From the NCBI GenBank assembly GCA_027382625.1, contig JAJKFJ010022604.1:1-64000 (forward strand): a stretch of 64,000 nucleotides of DNA, in the 5' to 3' direction. The first letter of the stretch is position 1; each line of letters starts with the position of its first letter. Below, piece by piece: positions 1 through 12,363 of the stretch. Below the pieces are notes generated by a model. The model did not search any database, was not told the origin of the DNA, and saw only the letters and a program-made list of their open reading frames with translations. Position numbers and translations under genes: made by a program. Source of the stretch: Tetmemena sp. SeJ-2015. Its lineage: Eukaryota; Ciliophora; Spirotrichea; Sporadotrichida; Oxytrichidae.

Positions 1-93
1 CCTTTGATTAAATGAACGGTGGATCATTAATAAATTCGCTGTAAATACAGAAAAAGCTTTTATGCTGCTGAAGTTGTCTTTTTTCTTAGATGA

Positions 94-790
94 TCATACA
101 TCTTCCATCTTCTCATCTTCCTGGAAGAATTCTTCAAGAATCTTGAGAGCTCCCTCATAGATTTCATTACTGGAGTGCATTTGCAATTGTTCAATTAACT
201 CGACTCCGCCGCTCATCTCCAACTCTACTGCGAACAGATTTTCTTTACCTTGCTGAGAATAGTTGTCCTGACCTGCTTTCAGGATATTCTCGATTCCCTC
301 AAGAGCAACTTAAAGAAATTCTACCTCTTTCATCAATAGAGTGGAGCTTAGAGCCTTCAGGATGCCCCTTTGTACCAGCTGCTCAAGCTACTAGAAACTT
401 CCGAATTATGTAGTGTTTTTCAGAGCCCACAATGCTTCTTTCTTGACTTCCTCTTCATCATTTTGCACGATATTAATAAGCTTGTCAATAATGCCACTGT
501 CGATGCATAACTAGATCTAAGATGAATTGCGGGAAGTGATATTTGAGAGACTCCAGCACACATCCTTCCTTGTTATTTTCTTTTCGTGAGAGATTATCTA
601 ATTGAAAGCATCAATTAAGTCAGATGTTACTACGCCATCGATAGATTAGTCTTCTATACAAAGAATACCACCTATTATTCTGACTGAAAACAATGATATA
701 GCAAAATCTGGATACACTAAAAGCTTTATCAACTTTGGTAATACTCCACTTTTTAGAATAATATAAAAGCTTAGGAATTCATTGGATAAT
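94..790 (-). CDS. Importin subunit alpha paralogue A, 3' block
   Basis: C-terminal half of an armadillo-repeat nuclear import adaptor, which binds nuclear localisation signals and importin beta. Reading TAA/TAG as Gln, the minus strand is open from the GVLPKLIKLL repeat near 775 to a TGA at 94-96. It carries ARM signatures such as [18 protein letters not shown] and ALEGIENILKAGQ, and an acidic tail ending in KMEDV. It aligns without gaps to paralogue C (20651-22709), differing at many residues but with no in-frame TGA, so it looks functional. The block begins beside a non-coding interval (about 791-1327) that separates it from the preceding coding block. That interval is best read as a germline-limited insert. 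Confidence 0.8.
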
Positions 791-1327
791 TGCATAATAT
801 AAACAAAAGTGACTAATCATAAAATGGTTGATTTAATAATTATTTGGAGCTAATTAGTTTTATAATTGAGATATCTTCGATAGAGTTAATCAAATTTATA
901 TAATGATTTGATTTGCATAAAAAAAGAGGAGCAATTTGTGTTTTAAGCTTCATCTTATTAACTAAATACTCGATCTTATTGCTTTAACAATTGGGATGAT
1001 TATTTAAACCCTCAAAACTATATTTTAGATTTAATTTTATTTTAATGGTTTTTTAAAAATTAAATAAGTATAAATTTTTTTACAAAAAAGGAAAAAAAAT
1101 TAAAAAAATTTTGAGAAAAATTATTTTTAATTTTTGAAAAAATTCAGGTCTTTTTAGCTGCTAATAATTATCTTTAAAAGAATCTTACCTGTTGTTATTT
1201 TTTTGCATGGATAAAATTAAATCTATTACTCAAAATTTTCATAAAAGGCATATCTTTTCAAAGTTTATTATCTTTTTTCTTTTAAATTTTTCATTTTCCA
1301 AAATTACATTTATAAAAATATAAAAGC
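791..1327. other. Non-coding insert inside importin-alpha A (probable IES)
   Basis: AT-rich, about 540 bp, with no conserved coding frame. It lies exactly where paralogues B and C have 24-bp and 22-bp inserts (11028-11051, 21374-21395). A repeat related to CTTTTATATT occurs near both edges. One possible junction, on TTTTAT, keeps the frame, but the exact boundary is not settled. Confidence 0.5.
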
Positions 1328-1700
1328 TGCAATATCTCCTCCTCATTCTCAGAAGTAGAAAGCAAGGAGAATGTCTCGCAGATTTGTCTAATATTTTTGA
1401 TGTTGTCAGTTTAAATAAATACTTTGGCTAGAGTAATGATGGCTCTTTTAATGTATTAATATTGCGGAACAGGCTTCTACTTGCAGATATTTGAAAGAGT
1501 AAAGATTGCAATTTCTAATAGAGAAGCTTCTATATTAGGATTATCCAAGATATCTGAGATCGCATCTACAGCTCCGTCTAAAATCACGAGATCTCTATAC
1601 TGAGCATTGCCTCCAATAATATTCCCAATGCCCCAAATAGCTTGCTCTACAATTTAAAAATGTGGACTTTTTATCAGATCAAGCAATATTCTCACTTAAA
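1328..1700 (-). CDS. Importin subunit alpha paralogue A, middle block
   Basis: Internal armadillo repeats of the same paralogue. With TAA/TAG as Gln the minus strand reads IVEQAIWGIGNIIGGNAQYR, then a second repeat with TLSNICKQKPVPQ. This matches the C-paralogue segment [20 protein letters not shown] and [13 protein letters not shown]. There is no TGA in frame. The block ends near EEEILQL at the position where all three paralogues have an insert. Upstream, the frame runs into a 4.5-kb interval before the N-terminal block at 6268-6753. Confidence 0.75.
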
Positions 1701-2259
1701 ATCCCAAAAAATGAAAGTTTGAATAAGTTGGGTTAATAAATTTTCTTCTGTCATGTGTCGCGCAACCAACGTGCGGTAAGGGAACGAACATAATTTTACC
1801 AAACCGCAAATGCGATATGGGAGCGCACATATTTTCTTATGATCGGAGACCTCATATAGTGGATATTTTTAATCAGACCTCACGTATTGTCCTGTATTAG
1901 ACTTATTCTGCTCTGGACTGCACATATATTTCCCATACCGCACATAAAGAAATTTTTCCCAGACCGTACGAGTATAATTAATACCAATTTTAAAATTAAA
2001 AAAGAGAAATGGAAAGTTTTGTGAAACAGCCGTGACTTATATTAATAAAGTATAACCCTCACCTCAGATATTTCTAAGTGATATTAAAAAGATTTCATTA
2101 AATAAAAAACTTTATTATATAATATCATTCCATTATAACAAGTTATATGAGTTGAAATTTTTCCCTTGAATAAAAATTTACATGTAAATCAAATCTAGCT
2201 TCAGTAAAACCATATAATATGATAAGAAAATTAGAAATAAGTTGTAAACAGGTAATCTA
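1701..2259. other. Non-coding spacer with scattered ACCGCA-like motifs
   Basis: No coding frame seen. 1740-1975 is less AT-rich than its surroundings and repeats short words such as ACCGCA, GCGCACAT and CATACCGCACAT. Function unknown. Confidence 0.3.
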
Positions 2260-3740
2260 AAGTCTGCTAGGAAGGTGACCTTGACGTCTGTCTCATATTC
2301 TCTGAATTTTATACCTTTAAGTGCTTCCTCTATCTCAGACTAACTGAGTGTTAGGTTTCATTGGTTGCTTGATTATTACTTTGTTACTAACTTTTCAAAG
2401 GTTCTGATTACCTTGTCCTATTTAAATGTCTTGTTGCAAATTATATTGCATCATCTTCACCTTTCACACTAGTAGATAATTCCTCGTGGTTTCATAATCG
2501 CAATTCCAGTATGATGCAACATAGACCAAATTGCCCACTGCATATGACACCGTTGAGCCAGGTCTGTCTCTATGGGAAGTACCCTGGCAGTTCCTGCCCG
2601 ATTGCGTTCCTCAAGTGTTTTCTCTTTCTACAACTCTGTTGTAAGTCTATGCAGTGTTGCTCTGACTAAAGTTCAAAGTTATCATGATGTCTTGCGCTTG
2701 AGATCTCTGAAATCCACTCTATCAACTCCATCACTCCTCTCAGACGAGGTGCAGTGAGAATAGCAGTAAGCTAGTACTTTGTTGCGCCTCGTGCTGAGAA
2801 TATTCTCTTAGTGTGATCCTCCATTTAGGAAGGCGAATGGCGATGGAATCATGATCGATAAGACACCAGCAAGATGAAGAAAACGTACTTCAGTTTTGGT
2901 CCCTCGCTTCCTCAACACTGTCAGTTCGTTCGCGAAGTCAAGACCTCTCTCTTCCTTCCTTTACAAGGTATTCGTAAGGAAGATCTTGTAAAGCATACTC
3001 TTCTGTATGATGGTGTCCTTCGCTTCGCATCAGCCCAAGGTGGAGGTAATTTTGAACACACTCCTCAAAAGTTACAACTCTCAAGCATGGAGTCTTGCTT
3101 TGAGCTAGCTGAAACTTTACTTGACACCATACACTAAGGCTTCTGATTCATTAACTCAATCTTCCTCTTCTTCTCCTCTTGCTTCCTCTTTAGTTGAACC
3201 TTGTCAAGCGTATCGTCTGCCTCTTTAGCTTGGCACCATCTGTTAAAAATTTCTTTAAATCCTCAATACGAACTCAGCATGTGGCCTTCCTTCTCCATGT
3301 GGTTTTTGAGGAAGCAGAGGTGAGAGAATGTCCCTGCTCACAAGTTTGAGCAAGGATAGCGACCGTTCCACTTTCTAATGCTTCATATAGAATTTTAGGT
3401 TTGTCTGAGTGGCCTTCCTTGATGTGCCGCTTGAAGCTCTGAGGATATTCGAACTGTCGTTGACATTACTCGCATTCAAAAAGTTTCTTCTCCTCATTGA
3501 TCTCTGGAGCAGCCACAAGAGGAGCATCAGGTGCGATAGTTTAAACGCCCACCGACTTCTCAACTCTTGGCTTGATAATTTAAAGCACAGAATCTCTTGC
3601 TCGAGCTCAAGTTTAGAGAGCTCTCCCTTGTACTTAGTGCACACAGCATCTTGTTTGGTTTCTGTTCCGAACATTAGTTTAGCTGTGGTGTTTTGCTAAG
3701 GTTGTTACTTGTTCTTAGCTAGGTGGGTTGCCATCTTTAA
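2260..3740 (-). pseudogene. C2H2 zinc-finger gene, frame-broken
   Basis: The minus strand encodes a clear C2H2 finger near 3400-3470 (FECEQCQRQF, then HIKEGH). A second finger-like stretch follows near 3290-3360 (YPCSNL, stop, AGTFSH, HMEKEGH). After that come a lysine/glutamine-rich coiled segment and further coding-like sequence to about 2260. The reading frame changes at least three times, and a TGA lies inside the second finger. This fits a decayed gene, although undetected small IESs could also explain some shifts. It lies inside the 4.5-kb interval that splits importin-alpha A. DNA binding is expected for the family if it is functional. Confidence 0.5.
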
Positions 3741-6267
3741 AATTCAACATTTTAAAATTCATACTTTGCCACTTATTATTTTGTATGCTGTTGCCTAGGT
3801 GCAATGAGCATTCACAGAACATCAGATGCAATAAGAATGTCAGTTATTGAATGTGGTCTTTCATGCTGTTCTTATTTATTAATTAGATAGCTCCATATTT
3901 TTTATTCTTATTCTGCTTGATTTTTGCTAACGAATTAAGTTGTCAAACGACAGTTAGGTAGTTGCGATAATTACGTTGGCTAACCAGTCAATGTCGACGT
4001 CAACGCACAAGGCTTCTATTATGAGTTTAAACACCTATATAAATTATAATTTATTTTTCACTTAATGTGTTTTTACTACTCCATGTTCTACCAATACAAT
4101 AAGATATTATAGTTGAAAGCGAGTTTAATACTTAGATTTTAAAAGTCTAGTTTAAATAATTTTAACATCTAATCCTTTTGCTTATTTTTTATTTATTTAA
4201 TTTTGATATTTATTACAATTAAATTTAATTAAATGAAGAGAAAAAAATAACTTCATTCATACACGATAGAGCAATTTTATCATCTAATTTTAGCCTGAAT
4301 AAGATGATATTTTATGGCTTCCCTTTTCTTCTGCTTATTATAATTTATGTGATGATATTAAATATCATTCTTACAATAAGTGAAATAGCAAACTTTTGAA
4401 GAATATACTGTTAATACTATTATAATACTAGAGTAATGATACTTATAGTTGATCGCGAATTTGAAAATTTCAAAATATAAGGATTTTCAATTGCAAGACA
4501 AAGATTAATTAGTTTACATTATAATTAATTAAGAAAATTAATGGCACACTCTAAATCACCGCGTTCATAATAATCATTGAGGCAGATGATCTCCGTTTTT
4601 GCACATTCTCAAAATCTCTATCATCAAATCGGAGGAATAAAAGTAGATGACGATAAATGCAGATACATTATAGGAAAGATACGAATAGATGATTAATGAT
4701 AGACTTGCTTAAAAATACAACTTTATTAGGAGAATAATCAACAGTAATTTATTTAATAAATTAAGTTAATAATTTCATTTGCTAAAATAGAAAATATGAG
4801 AGAAATGATAAGCTCTACCAGCTGAAAGATTAAACTTACCCAAGTTTAAAAAAAAAACTTCATTCTAGAAAGATGAAGTAAGTAAACCTTTATTCTCTAA
4901 AAATTATTAGGTCGATTATTTATAAGTTTAGCGAGGGCTAATCTCTAATAAATGTGATTTGCATTATCTAATCATGATATTTAGATGAGGAAATTTGAGA
5001 GCGCAGGAAGTCATTACATGAACCCTTGGAATGAGATAATTCAACTCGCTTTTCATGAGCTAAGAGCAAAGAGAAGGGAAAGTTCAGCTCTAAGTTTAAA
5101 GGTAAGTCTTTACCTAAAATAATCAACAACTTTGATAAAAAAATTTTTAGATTGGAGACTAATCAAGAAAAAAAATCAAGGCCGCTTCTGGAAAAATTGA
5201 ATAAAACACAACTAAAATGCTCAAAAACGAAATAAATGTACATTAAAAAACTATTCAGCAAGTATGAGTGTCCTTAGCTTTTTTCATTTGTATTTGAAAT
5301 TGTCAATTCATAATTCGTATTCTACCTTAAAAAGGGGAAATTTAACCAAATAAAAAACTTTTAAAATAAGAAAATATTCTTTTTAAAAAATTAAATTTTA
5401 AAAATAATATATATTCTGCCATTCGTAAATAACATGCAGATATCTAAAAGTTGTATATATTCCACTTTCATGTATTGTTCGTAATTCATCCTTGTATTTA
5501 AAAAGAATGTTTTTTACCACAGTTTTTTTTGTAAAAATTTTTCAAAATTGCTAAAATTTATTTTGAATTTTTAAAACAAAAAAAGAAAATAAATTTTAAA
5601 TGAGATTTAATTATTTCCTTGAAGAAACTAATAGTTATTATGAAAAATTCAGACAGATTACTAATACAAGCGCAAACTTCACTTTCGATTTAAGTTCATT
5701 AAGACAATAAATGATTTTTAATAATTGCTGTTTTTTAAAATTTATTTTTAGTCAAAAAAAAATATTTTAAAAAAAAATTTTAAAAACTTTTAAAAAATTT
5801 TTAAATTTTTAAAAATTTTTCAAATTTTATTGGACCTCCTTTAAAAGCTCTTAATCGAAATTAAATCGATTTAATTTAAAAGGGAAAGGACGCTAAAAAT
5901 TCATAAAAAAAGACTAGTTTAGGGGGAACAAAAATTTAAATCCAGGTGGGGGAAAATTTTTTTAAATTTTTTGAAGATTTAAGAAAAGATTAAAAATTGT
6001 AGGAGAATATAAATCATCTTCTAATTATGATAATCTCTGATAAAAAATTCAACTTTAAAATTTCTATTTTTTAGTTTGGATTTTCTCTATCATATTTTGG
6101 TCATCAAAATGTGCAAAATTATGTTTAGGGCTTTTATTCAAATCTTTTTTTTTATTAAAACCATTGAGTAAATAAAAAATCCTCTATAGATCAGTTAAAA
6201 AATTCATTTAGTTATTTTAAAACTTTAGAATTATCTAATTCCATACTGCCTATATTATAAATACTCG
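3741..6267. other. AT-rich non-coding interval
   Basis: No conserved protein seen on either strand. From about 5300 the DNA becomes extremely AT-rich, with long A and T runs. It forms part of the probable large insert between the N-terminal and middle blocks of importin-alpha A. Confidence 0.5.
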
Positions 6268-6753
6268 AACTTGCAAGGGCTCACCACATGCGATATTTGT
6301 CATACACCATGCTGCTTCATATTGAAGCTTTAAATTTAATTTAAATACTTTAAAGCAAGGGAGAGTTCTTTCTTTAGAGCAAGGTGATAAGCCAGGGCAC
6401 GAGATCTGCGTCTATGACACGCTAGATAGTTTTCTCTCTCAAATCATCTTCGCATGTTAATTTTCTGATGCCTATAGTTGCAAAAGCAACATTATGGTCA
6501 TTTTAGTCTTAGATTAGAGTTGCCATTTTATCGAAATCTTGAACCTAAAAAAGTTTTATCTTTACTTGCGTAAAGGGAAAAATTTTGATCATTCTCAGAT
6601 CAGAAAATATTTCTGGTGTGACTTACATGGAATTTTAGTTGATTAGTTTATTATATGAAATCTTTTGTGCTCATTGTTGTTTAGCAAGCCAGAGCTTCAT
6701 CAAACGGGATTTAAAGCAGCTTATCCTCTGGGAAAGAATAAATTAATAGTTTT
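6268..6753 (-). CDS. Importin subunit alpha paralogue A, N-terminal block
   Basis: Minus strand. Exon 6627-6753 encodes IPFDEALACQTTMSTKDFIQ. It is followed by a GT-AG intron (6546-6626, GTAAGT to TTTTAG) and an exon encoding VAFATIGIRKL, LVPWLITLLQRKNSPLL and YEAAWCMTNIACGEPLQVR. Intron position and splice sites match paralogue C. A 28-bp IES (6329-6356) must be removed to join PLL to QYEAAW. The upstream edge at 6754-6758 looks like an intron acceptor (CTTAG). The expected importin-beta-binding exon was not found upstream, so either it lies elsewhere or this copy is incomplete. Confidence 0.75.
6329..6356. other. 28-bp IES in importin-alpha A (pointer GCTT)
   Basis: Plus-strand AAGC occurs at 6325-6328 and 6353-6356. 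Removing one copy plus the AT-only core joins CCC TTG CTT to CAA TAT GAA, giving PLLQYEAAW as in the family. Unremoved, the frame hits TGA. Paralogue B has an IES at the same codon position and C has none. Confidence 0.75.
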
Positions 6754-6758
6754 CTAAG

Positions 6759-8969
6759 ATGCTGGTCCTATGGTCAATCAATACCAAAATATTAAAAGAA
6801 ATTTTAAGCAAGTTTAAGAAAGTTTTCTAAAAGCAATTTCAATAGAAATTGTTGCTAATATTTATAAACGATTATGGTTAAAATTAGTAAGACGTTGCAA
6901 AGTTGAATTTATTTAAAATCTTTAAGAATAAAAATTTAATCTTAAAATTTCTTTTTAAAAAGGAATTTTTGTTCAAAGCTTAAAATTTGGGGGAACTTTT
7001 TTAAAAATTTTTAAACCAAAAATAGAAAAAAATTTAAAAAATTTATTTCATCATTTAAAAATTTCAAATATTAATAATTTTTTTTATCGGAGCAGTTTTT
7101 AAAGGAGGGTTCAGTTTATGGATAAGGGTCAAAAATAAGATTTCTGTAAAAATTAGTAATAGGGTTTTAAGTCATTTGAATTGTATCATTACTAAAATAT
7201 TCCATTTATTATTTTAAGAAACAACCAATTTTAATTAATTTTAAGCAGTCAAGTGTGGTTAGAAAAGAGGGGGCGTTTTTTTGTTAAAACCCCCAGATTA
7301 TACTCAAAAATTTTTAACCCATATTTAATAAAACCCCTTCTTTTAAACTTTTCGGTTTAAACTTTAAAGATGCTTTTTATACATAGAGCTAAAGAGGTTC
7401 ATATTCATTCAAAAGAACGAGGATGAGAATTACTCTAGTAGCTCCAATTTAAAAACCTTTATCTTCCTCAAACTAATGCACAAAATTATTTATCATTGAG
7501 CTTTCTATCCATATAATTTTTAGGGTTGAGGAGATGTCATTCGAAGACACCCCCATGGGAGGAGGTAAAATTTTTAAAAAGGAAAAAAGTTTTTTTTCGG
7601 AATCTTTAAAAGTTAAATTTTTTTAATTTTGTTGTTTTAAAGAAGGGAAAAAAATTTTTAATCAAAATTTTTTATTAAGGGTTTTTTAAATGAACCAAGC
7701 ACTTAAAAAAAAAACCCCATCTTCCAGAAATTTTCTATTTTGTCGTTATATTTTTATTTTAGACGATTGTCCAAGAGAGTTCATTTAATAGTAATTTTTA
7801 ACTTTTATTTTATATCTCTTTTTTTTAATTCCAAACAATTTAGGATATTAGCTCTGAGGATAATTTAAATGAATTAAAAGCAAAGGGGGGGTTTTTATTT
7901 TAAATCATTTAAATAAAATATTCATTTTCCAAGTTTAAAATAAAAATAGCGTATAAAACCATTTGTTAATTAATCTAAACGTATTTTCATAACTTTCGCT
8001 ATTTTCCTTATTTATATAGTATCAGTTGTTTTAAACTATTTGAATAAATTAACGAATTAAAAACATTCAATTTAATATTAAATATTATAATAAAATCAAA
8101 TTACGTATTCACCATAATTTTAAATGACAGGTTGAAATAAGATAGTGCAGATTGGAGCATTTTCAAAATAAAGCATATTATGATTTTTAATTAGTAAACT
8201 GGTTCCTGGTTATTTTAATCTTTTTCAATTTATGAAATAAATTTTGCAAAAAATGGAAAAGCAAGTATCTCGATTATAATTTGTTTTGTAAAATTATAGA
8301 AAGTCGTTTAATAAATTCTAAATCTTAAAAAGGTAGATTTGCACAAAAATTGCAATTATAAATGCTTACTAAGTTGATGCAGTGCTTGCAAAAAGTTTTC
8401 TTTTATTGAGCCAAAACTATTTAAAACAATTTATTTAATGTGATTAAAAAATAAATAGGCTGTACTTAATAACAATTTTTTAGCTTTATTCGGTAAGATA
8501 ATGTTTTTAATTTGCTTATAACTTATAAGCAAAGACTAAATTTTATTTTTCTTTTTAACTTGCAAAATATGAGAAATTTCTGATGAAATGATAAATGAAA
8601 TAAGCAATAGAAAAAATTTATTAGTAAATGATCCAAAGATTCTTTCACTGTGCTATCCGTTCAGTCCCGTATTTACACTACTAGTTGTAAAGGAAACTCT
8701 TACTGTAATTAGCTACTTTTAGTCTTTACTAAATTTTAGATAAGGAGCTTCAAATCTATCCATAATTGCCATATTAAAAGGAAAATTTCTCGATAATTGC
8801 AAGAATTAAAATAAAAAATTTTAAAATTTAAATTTTTTTCCAAAAATTTTTTTTTTAAAATTTTTAAAATTGGGAATGTTGCAGTTTTGATTTATTTCAA
8901 ATCTCGTAATCCTTCTATTCCAAATAAAAAAAAAAATTTTCTCTCAAATTCTAGGCTAAACTTATAATA
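6759..8969. other. Extremely AT-rich non-coding interval
   Basis: Dominated by A/T runs and TTTAAA-type words with a few short G runs. I see no conserved gene, RNA or clean inverted repeat. Confidence 0.5.
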
Positions 8970-9437
8970 AAGGGAGGAGAGTTATCTTTCCTTGCGGTGA
9001 GAACCTCGACACCTTCTTTAGTGACGATCATGGTATGTTCAAACTACGCTGACCTCATGCCGTCTGTGGTTGTGGAGGTCCACCCATCCTTCCAGGTCAT
9101 GTCCTTCCAAGTGCCTTAGTTGATCATAGGTTCAATTGAGAAGACATGGCCCTTTTTCATAAATCCAACTGCCTTATTCTTCGAATAGTGGGGGATGCTT
9201 GGAGCCTAATGATAACCCGCCCCTACTCCGTGTCCTTGGTAGTTTCTAACCACTGAGTAGCCTAAAGGCTCAGCGTAGTTGCTAATGACATTCCCCACGT
9301 CTCTGTACATATTTCCTGGCTTGCAAAACTCAATTGCCTTCATCAGTGAGTTGTAAGTGACCTCCACAAGATGACGAGAAGATTCGCTAAAGTTTCCCAC
9401 CAGATAGGTCTCATTCAAGTCAGCATGCATACTGTTC
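8970..9437 (-). pseudogene. Orphan duplicate of methionine aminopeptidase 3' segment
   Basis: About 468 bp, nearly identical (only about ten differences) to 18711-19180 of the intact gene. It encodes the catalytic-domain segment from [14 protein letters not shown] sequence through GHGVGAGYH to QFEHT. Homology starts abruptly at TTCAAGAAC and stops about 20 nt before the stop codon of the full gene. The flanks are unrelated AT-rich DNA. No upstream exon or MYND-type finger is present. It is a partial copy: a dead duplicate, a donor segment for an alternative assembly, or a recent gene-conversion tract. Confidence 0.75.
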
Positions 9438-10355
9438 TTGAAAATTTTAAAGGGATTAAAACAGTATTAAGGATCCGCAGGTTAAATATAGTTTTAATTG
9501 AAATTAGAAAATTGATAGTTTTCTAAAATATTTTAATAGCTCTTGACTTGTGTTTTAGGAATAGTTCAAAACTCATCACTGTGTTAGTTTTTAGATATCC
9601 AATAAAAAATTATCGTGATTCACTTCTATAATAATCTCCATGTCATCTCTAAGTCAAATTAGATCACAATTTCTAATTTCTTCTAATCCAGCTTTTTTAA
9701 CTAGATAAGTTTATAAAAAATTTTAAATTATTTAATTCAAAAATTTTAAAAAAGGAATTTAAAAATAAAATTGGTAATTTAAAATAAAATTCATTGCCAA
9801 ATTTTTTATAAAATTTTTAAATTTTTTAAAAAATTTATTCTAATTCACAAAAAAAAATTAGTTATTATATAAATTTATTGATTAGGTTAAGGCTTAGTTT
9901 AATATAAGAAAGGGAAAAATGAGCCTTTTCTTTTTTAAATAATTTTAAAAAATTTACATTTTTTAAATTTTTAAATTTTTTATCCTATAAAGGGTTTTAA
10001 AAAGGGTTTAAATAAAAATTTAAAAGAAAATTTATTATAAATAAAGAGTTAATTGTAGAGTACCTTCCTTCGATTTAATTTAACTTAAAATAATTTTCAA
10101 AAAATATTTATGATTTAGTTTGAGTTTTATTTTGATTCTGTTTTGTAAACTATTAAAAAGAAACATAAGCTAAATATTTGTAATTCCAGAAATATTAAAT
10201 TATCAATAGTTGAAACTTATGGCATTCTCCCAAATTTTAAAACTTCAACATACTAAAGGGGTTTTTCCCCAAAATTTACTGAGTTTAGATTATTTTTATT
10301 AACTAATTCCAAAAAAATTAGGCATTTTCAGTGCCAACCACTAATCCAATTATAT
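9438..10355. other. AT-rich non-coding spacer
   Basis: No coding frame recognised. It separates the orphan aminopeptidase segment from the 3' end of importin-alpha B. Confidence 0.45.
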
Positions 10356-11737
10356 TCAAATATGTTGGGAACTGTCATTTTCTATATCTTCATCATCGAA
10401 GAAATCTTTAAAAATTTTGAGGGCATAATCATAGTCTTAATGATAAGGGTCCCTAATAATTTGATTAAGTTTTTTTATTCCACCACATTCCTTGAACTCT
10501 ACAGCAAATGGATTTTGCTCTCCTTATTGAGAATAGTGATGCTTTCCACACTTAAGGATTGCATTGATTCCTTCTAAGGCCACAAAATTCCCTCTCATAT
10601 TATTAATTTTAAGAAAAAGGATGAGGGCTTTAAGAATTCCCTTTTTAACTAGAATCTTAAACTACTTAATATTCGCTCTTCTAGTAGTAGATTCTATTAC
10701 TAACTTCACAGCTTCCTTTTATAATTGCAAATCATTTCTCTTAATGAGATAAATTATCTTGTCAAAGAGACCGCAATCAATATATAACTAAATTTCTGCA
10801 GCTGAGCTGAAATTGATGCTAGGAAGACACCATAATACTATTTTCCTCATATTCTTCTTAGGATGATTAATAAACTTAATGAGAATATCTAGAACACCTT
10901 CTTCCACTATGAAATTTTCCTGTTATTACGCGAGAGAGCTGATGCAACTGAATGATGAATGTGATATATAAAGGTTAGGATGCAGTATTAGTTAGATCAA
11001 TCTTGGTGCGACTCCAGTGTCGAAAATAAAATAACAATATAATGCTTAAATTAGGGATGCGTACTCTTCATCTTGATTTACAAGATATTTGATAGCCTAG
11101 AGAGCTTCGATCAGAATATCGTCTAAGTTATTATCAATAAGAATTTTAGCAAGAGAAGTGGCAGCTTATTTGAAATACTAAGAGTGAGGAATAGGGTCAT
11201 CTTCACACAAAATTGAATGAAGAGCCTCGCTAGCATCTTCTATTATAGAAGGGTTTAAATTTTTACTGTTTAGAATATTTGAGATTAGATCAATCGCTCC
11301 TGCTTCCACAACGATGTCTCTAAACGAAGATCTTACTCCTGAAATTTTTCCAAGAGTCCGAACTGCTAGCTATACAAGTTCAATGTGAGGGAGATTTAGC
11401 AGTTAGATGAGAGCTGGTACTATTCCGTTGTCTATTAGTACAAATATAAGTAAATATAAAAGTACCTAAACTTATTCAATCTAACCTTCTGTGATAAAAC
11501 AAAGGCACTAAGCAGTTTCAGTTTGGAGCTAATATTTAATTTAATATTAGAAAGCTAAAGGAAGTCATTTCGGCTGAGATAGCTGATGAGCAATGGTACA
11601 AGGTTTGCTTCAATGACATTTTAGATGTGAGGGCTGGACTCTTTGTTAAGTAGATATCCTAAACCTATAGTAGCGAAGATGACATTCGAGTCCATAGAAT
11701 CTTGAATAAGAATAAGTAACTTCTCTAGATCTTATTC
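10356..11737 (-). CDS. Importin subunit alpha paralogue B (ARM domain)
   Basis: Minus-strand armadillo protein open from an intron acceptor (TTTAG) at 11738 to TGA at 10356-10358. It encodes [34 protein letters not shown], then repeats ending in ALKIFKDFFDDED. It is the most diverged of the three paralogues: several usually conserved ARM residues differ, for example LGKISG for LGNIAG. There is no internal TGA after removing three IESs (11028-11051, 11442-11465, 11533-11558). The N-terminal exon is separated by a 4.3-kb transposon-like element, and its remnant at 16757-16862 carries a TGA. The product may therefore start inside this block or be dying. Confidence 0.75.
11028..11051. other. 24-bp IES in importin-alpha B (pointer ATT)
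   Basis: AAT at 11025-11027 and 11049-11051 (plus strand). Removal joins CTA ATT to TTC GAC ACT GGA, giving LIFDTGV, parallel to IILKTGV in paralogue C. The length is a multiple of three and the insert lacks TGA, so the frame does not force removal. The evidence is position and consensus. Confidence 0.5.
11442..11465. other. 24-bp IES in importin-alpha B (pointer GTACT)
   Basis: Plus-strand AGTAC at 11437-11441 and 11461-11465. Removal gives IEQVQVLIDNGIVPALIQ, the family consensus. Paralogue C has a 24-bp IES with repeat GTATT at the same codon. Confidence 0.8.
11533..11558. other. 26-bp IES in importin-alpha B (pointer TTAGCT)
   Basis: AGCTAA (plus strand) at 11527-11532 and 11553-11558 flanks an A/T-only core. 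Removal joins NDFLQL to QTETAQCL and restores the frame of the following exon. Confidence 0.85.
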
Positions 11738-12363
11738 CTAAAAATAATTAGCTTTATAGAGGAATATCAAAATAACTTAGCCCAAAATTGGTTATTGCTA
11801 ATTTATTTGAATTATGTGCAATTTAATTTTAATTTTATTTTTAATTGTAGTTATTAATAAAGATAAGAATCCAATAAAAAATAGTCGGCTTACATTTCTT
11901 AATTTAATCACTTTAATTTATTCTTCAAACATAATAATAATAATTGAAAATTTCTAATTAAGAGGGAAAATGAGATAAAAACTAGCTGCTAAAATGAAAC
12001 ACTAAATGCACATTCAGAGAATTAAATGTGAAACCTTTGTCCTTCATTACAAGGAAGTAGCGATATCTGAAAAGATAAACCTTTCATTTAATATTTATTT
12101 TTATTTTTATGATTTAGGGTTTACAAACTTGGAGCAAGGAGAAAAAATGACAATGTATGGGATCAATTATAATTAAAAGGCTCAATGGAGTTTGCAGATA
12201 TAGATAAATAATGCAAAGAAAGCCTAAAAATAATTGAAATTATGAAAAAGTAATATTTCATTGAGCTAAGAGAGTCACAAATACACGTCGTTGAGGAGAA
12301 ATTGACTTAAATTTGTATTTGAAATAATGATAAATTTGCAAAATAAAAAATTCTTCCTTTTAA
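11738..12363. other. Non-coding DNA between importin B block and the TIR element
   Basis: AT-rich. It contains the acceptor side of the intron upstream of the ARM block. No other feature is supported. Confidence 0.4.

Noticed and set aside
7250..7720. Runs resembling ciliate telomere repeats (AAAACCCC)
   Set aside because: Only single isolated words, not tandem; no telomere or chromosome-end signal.
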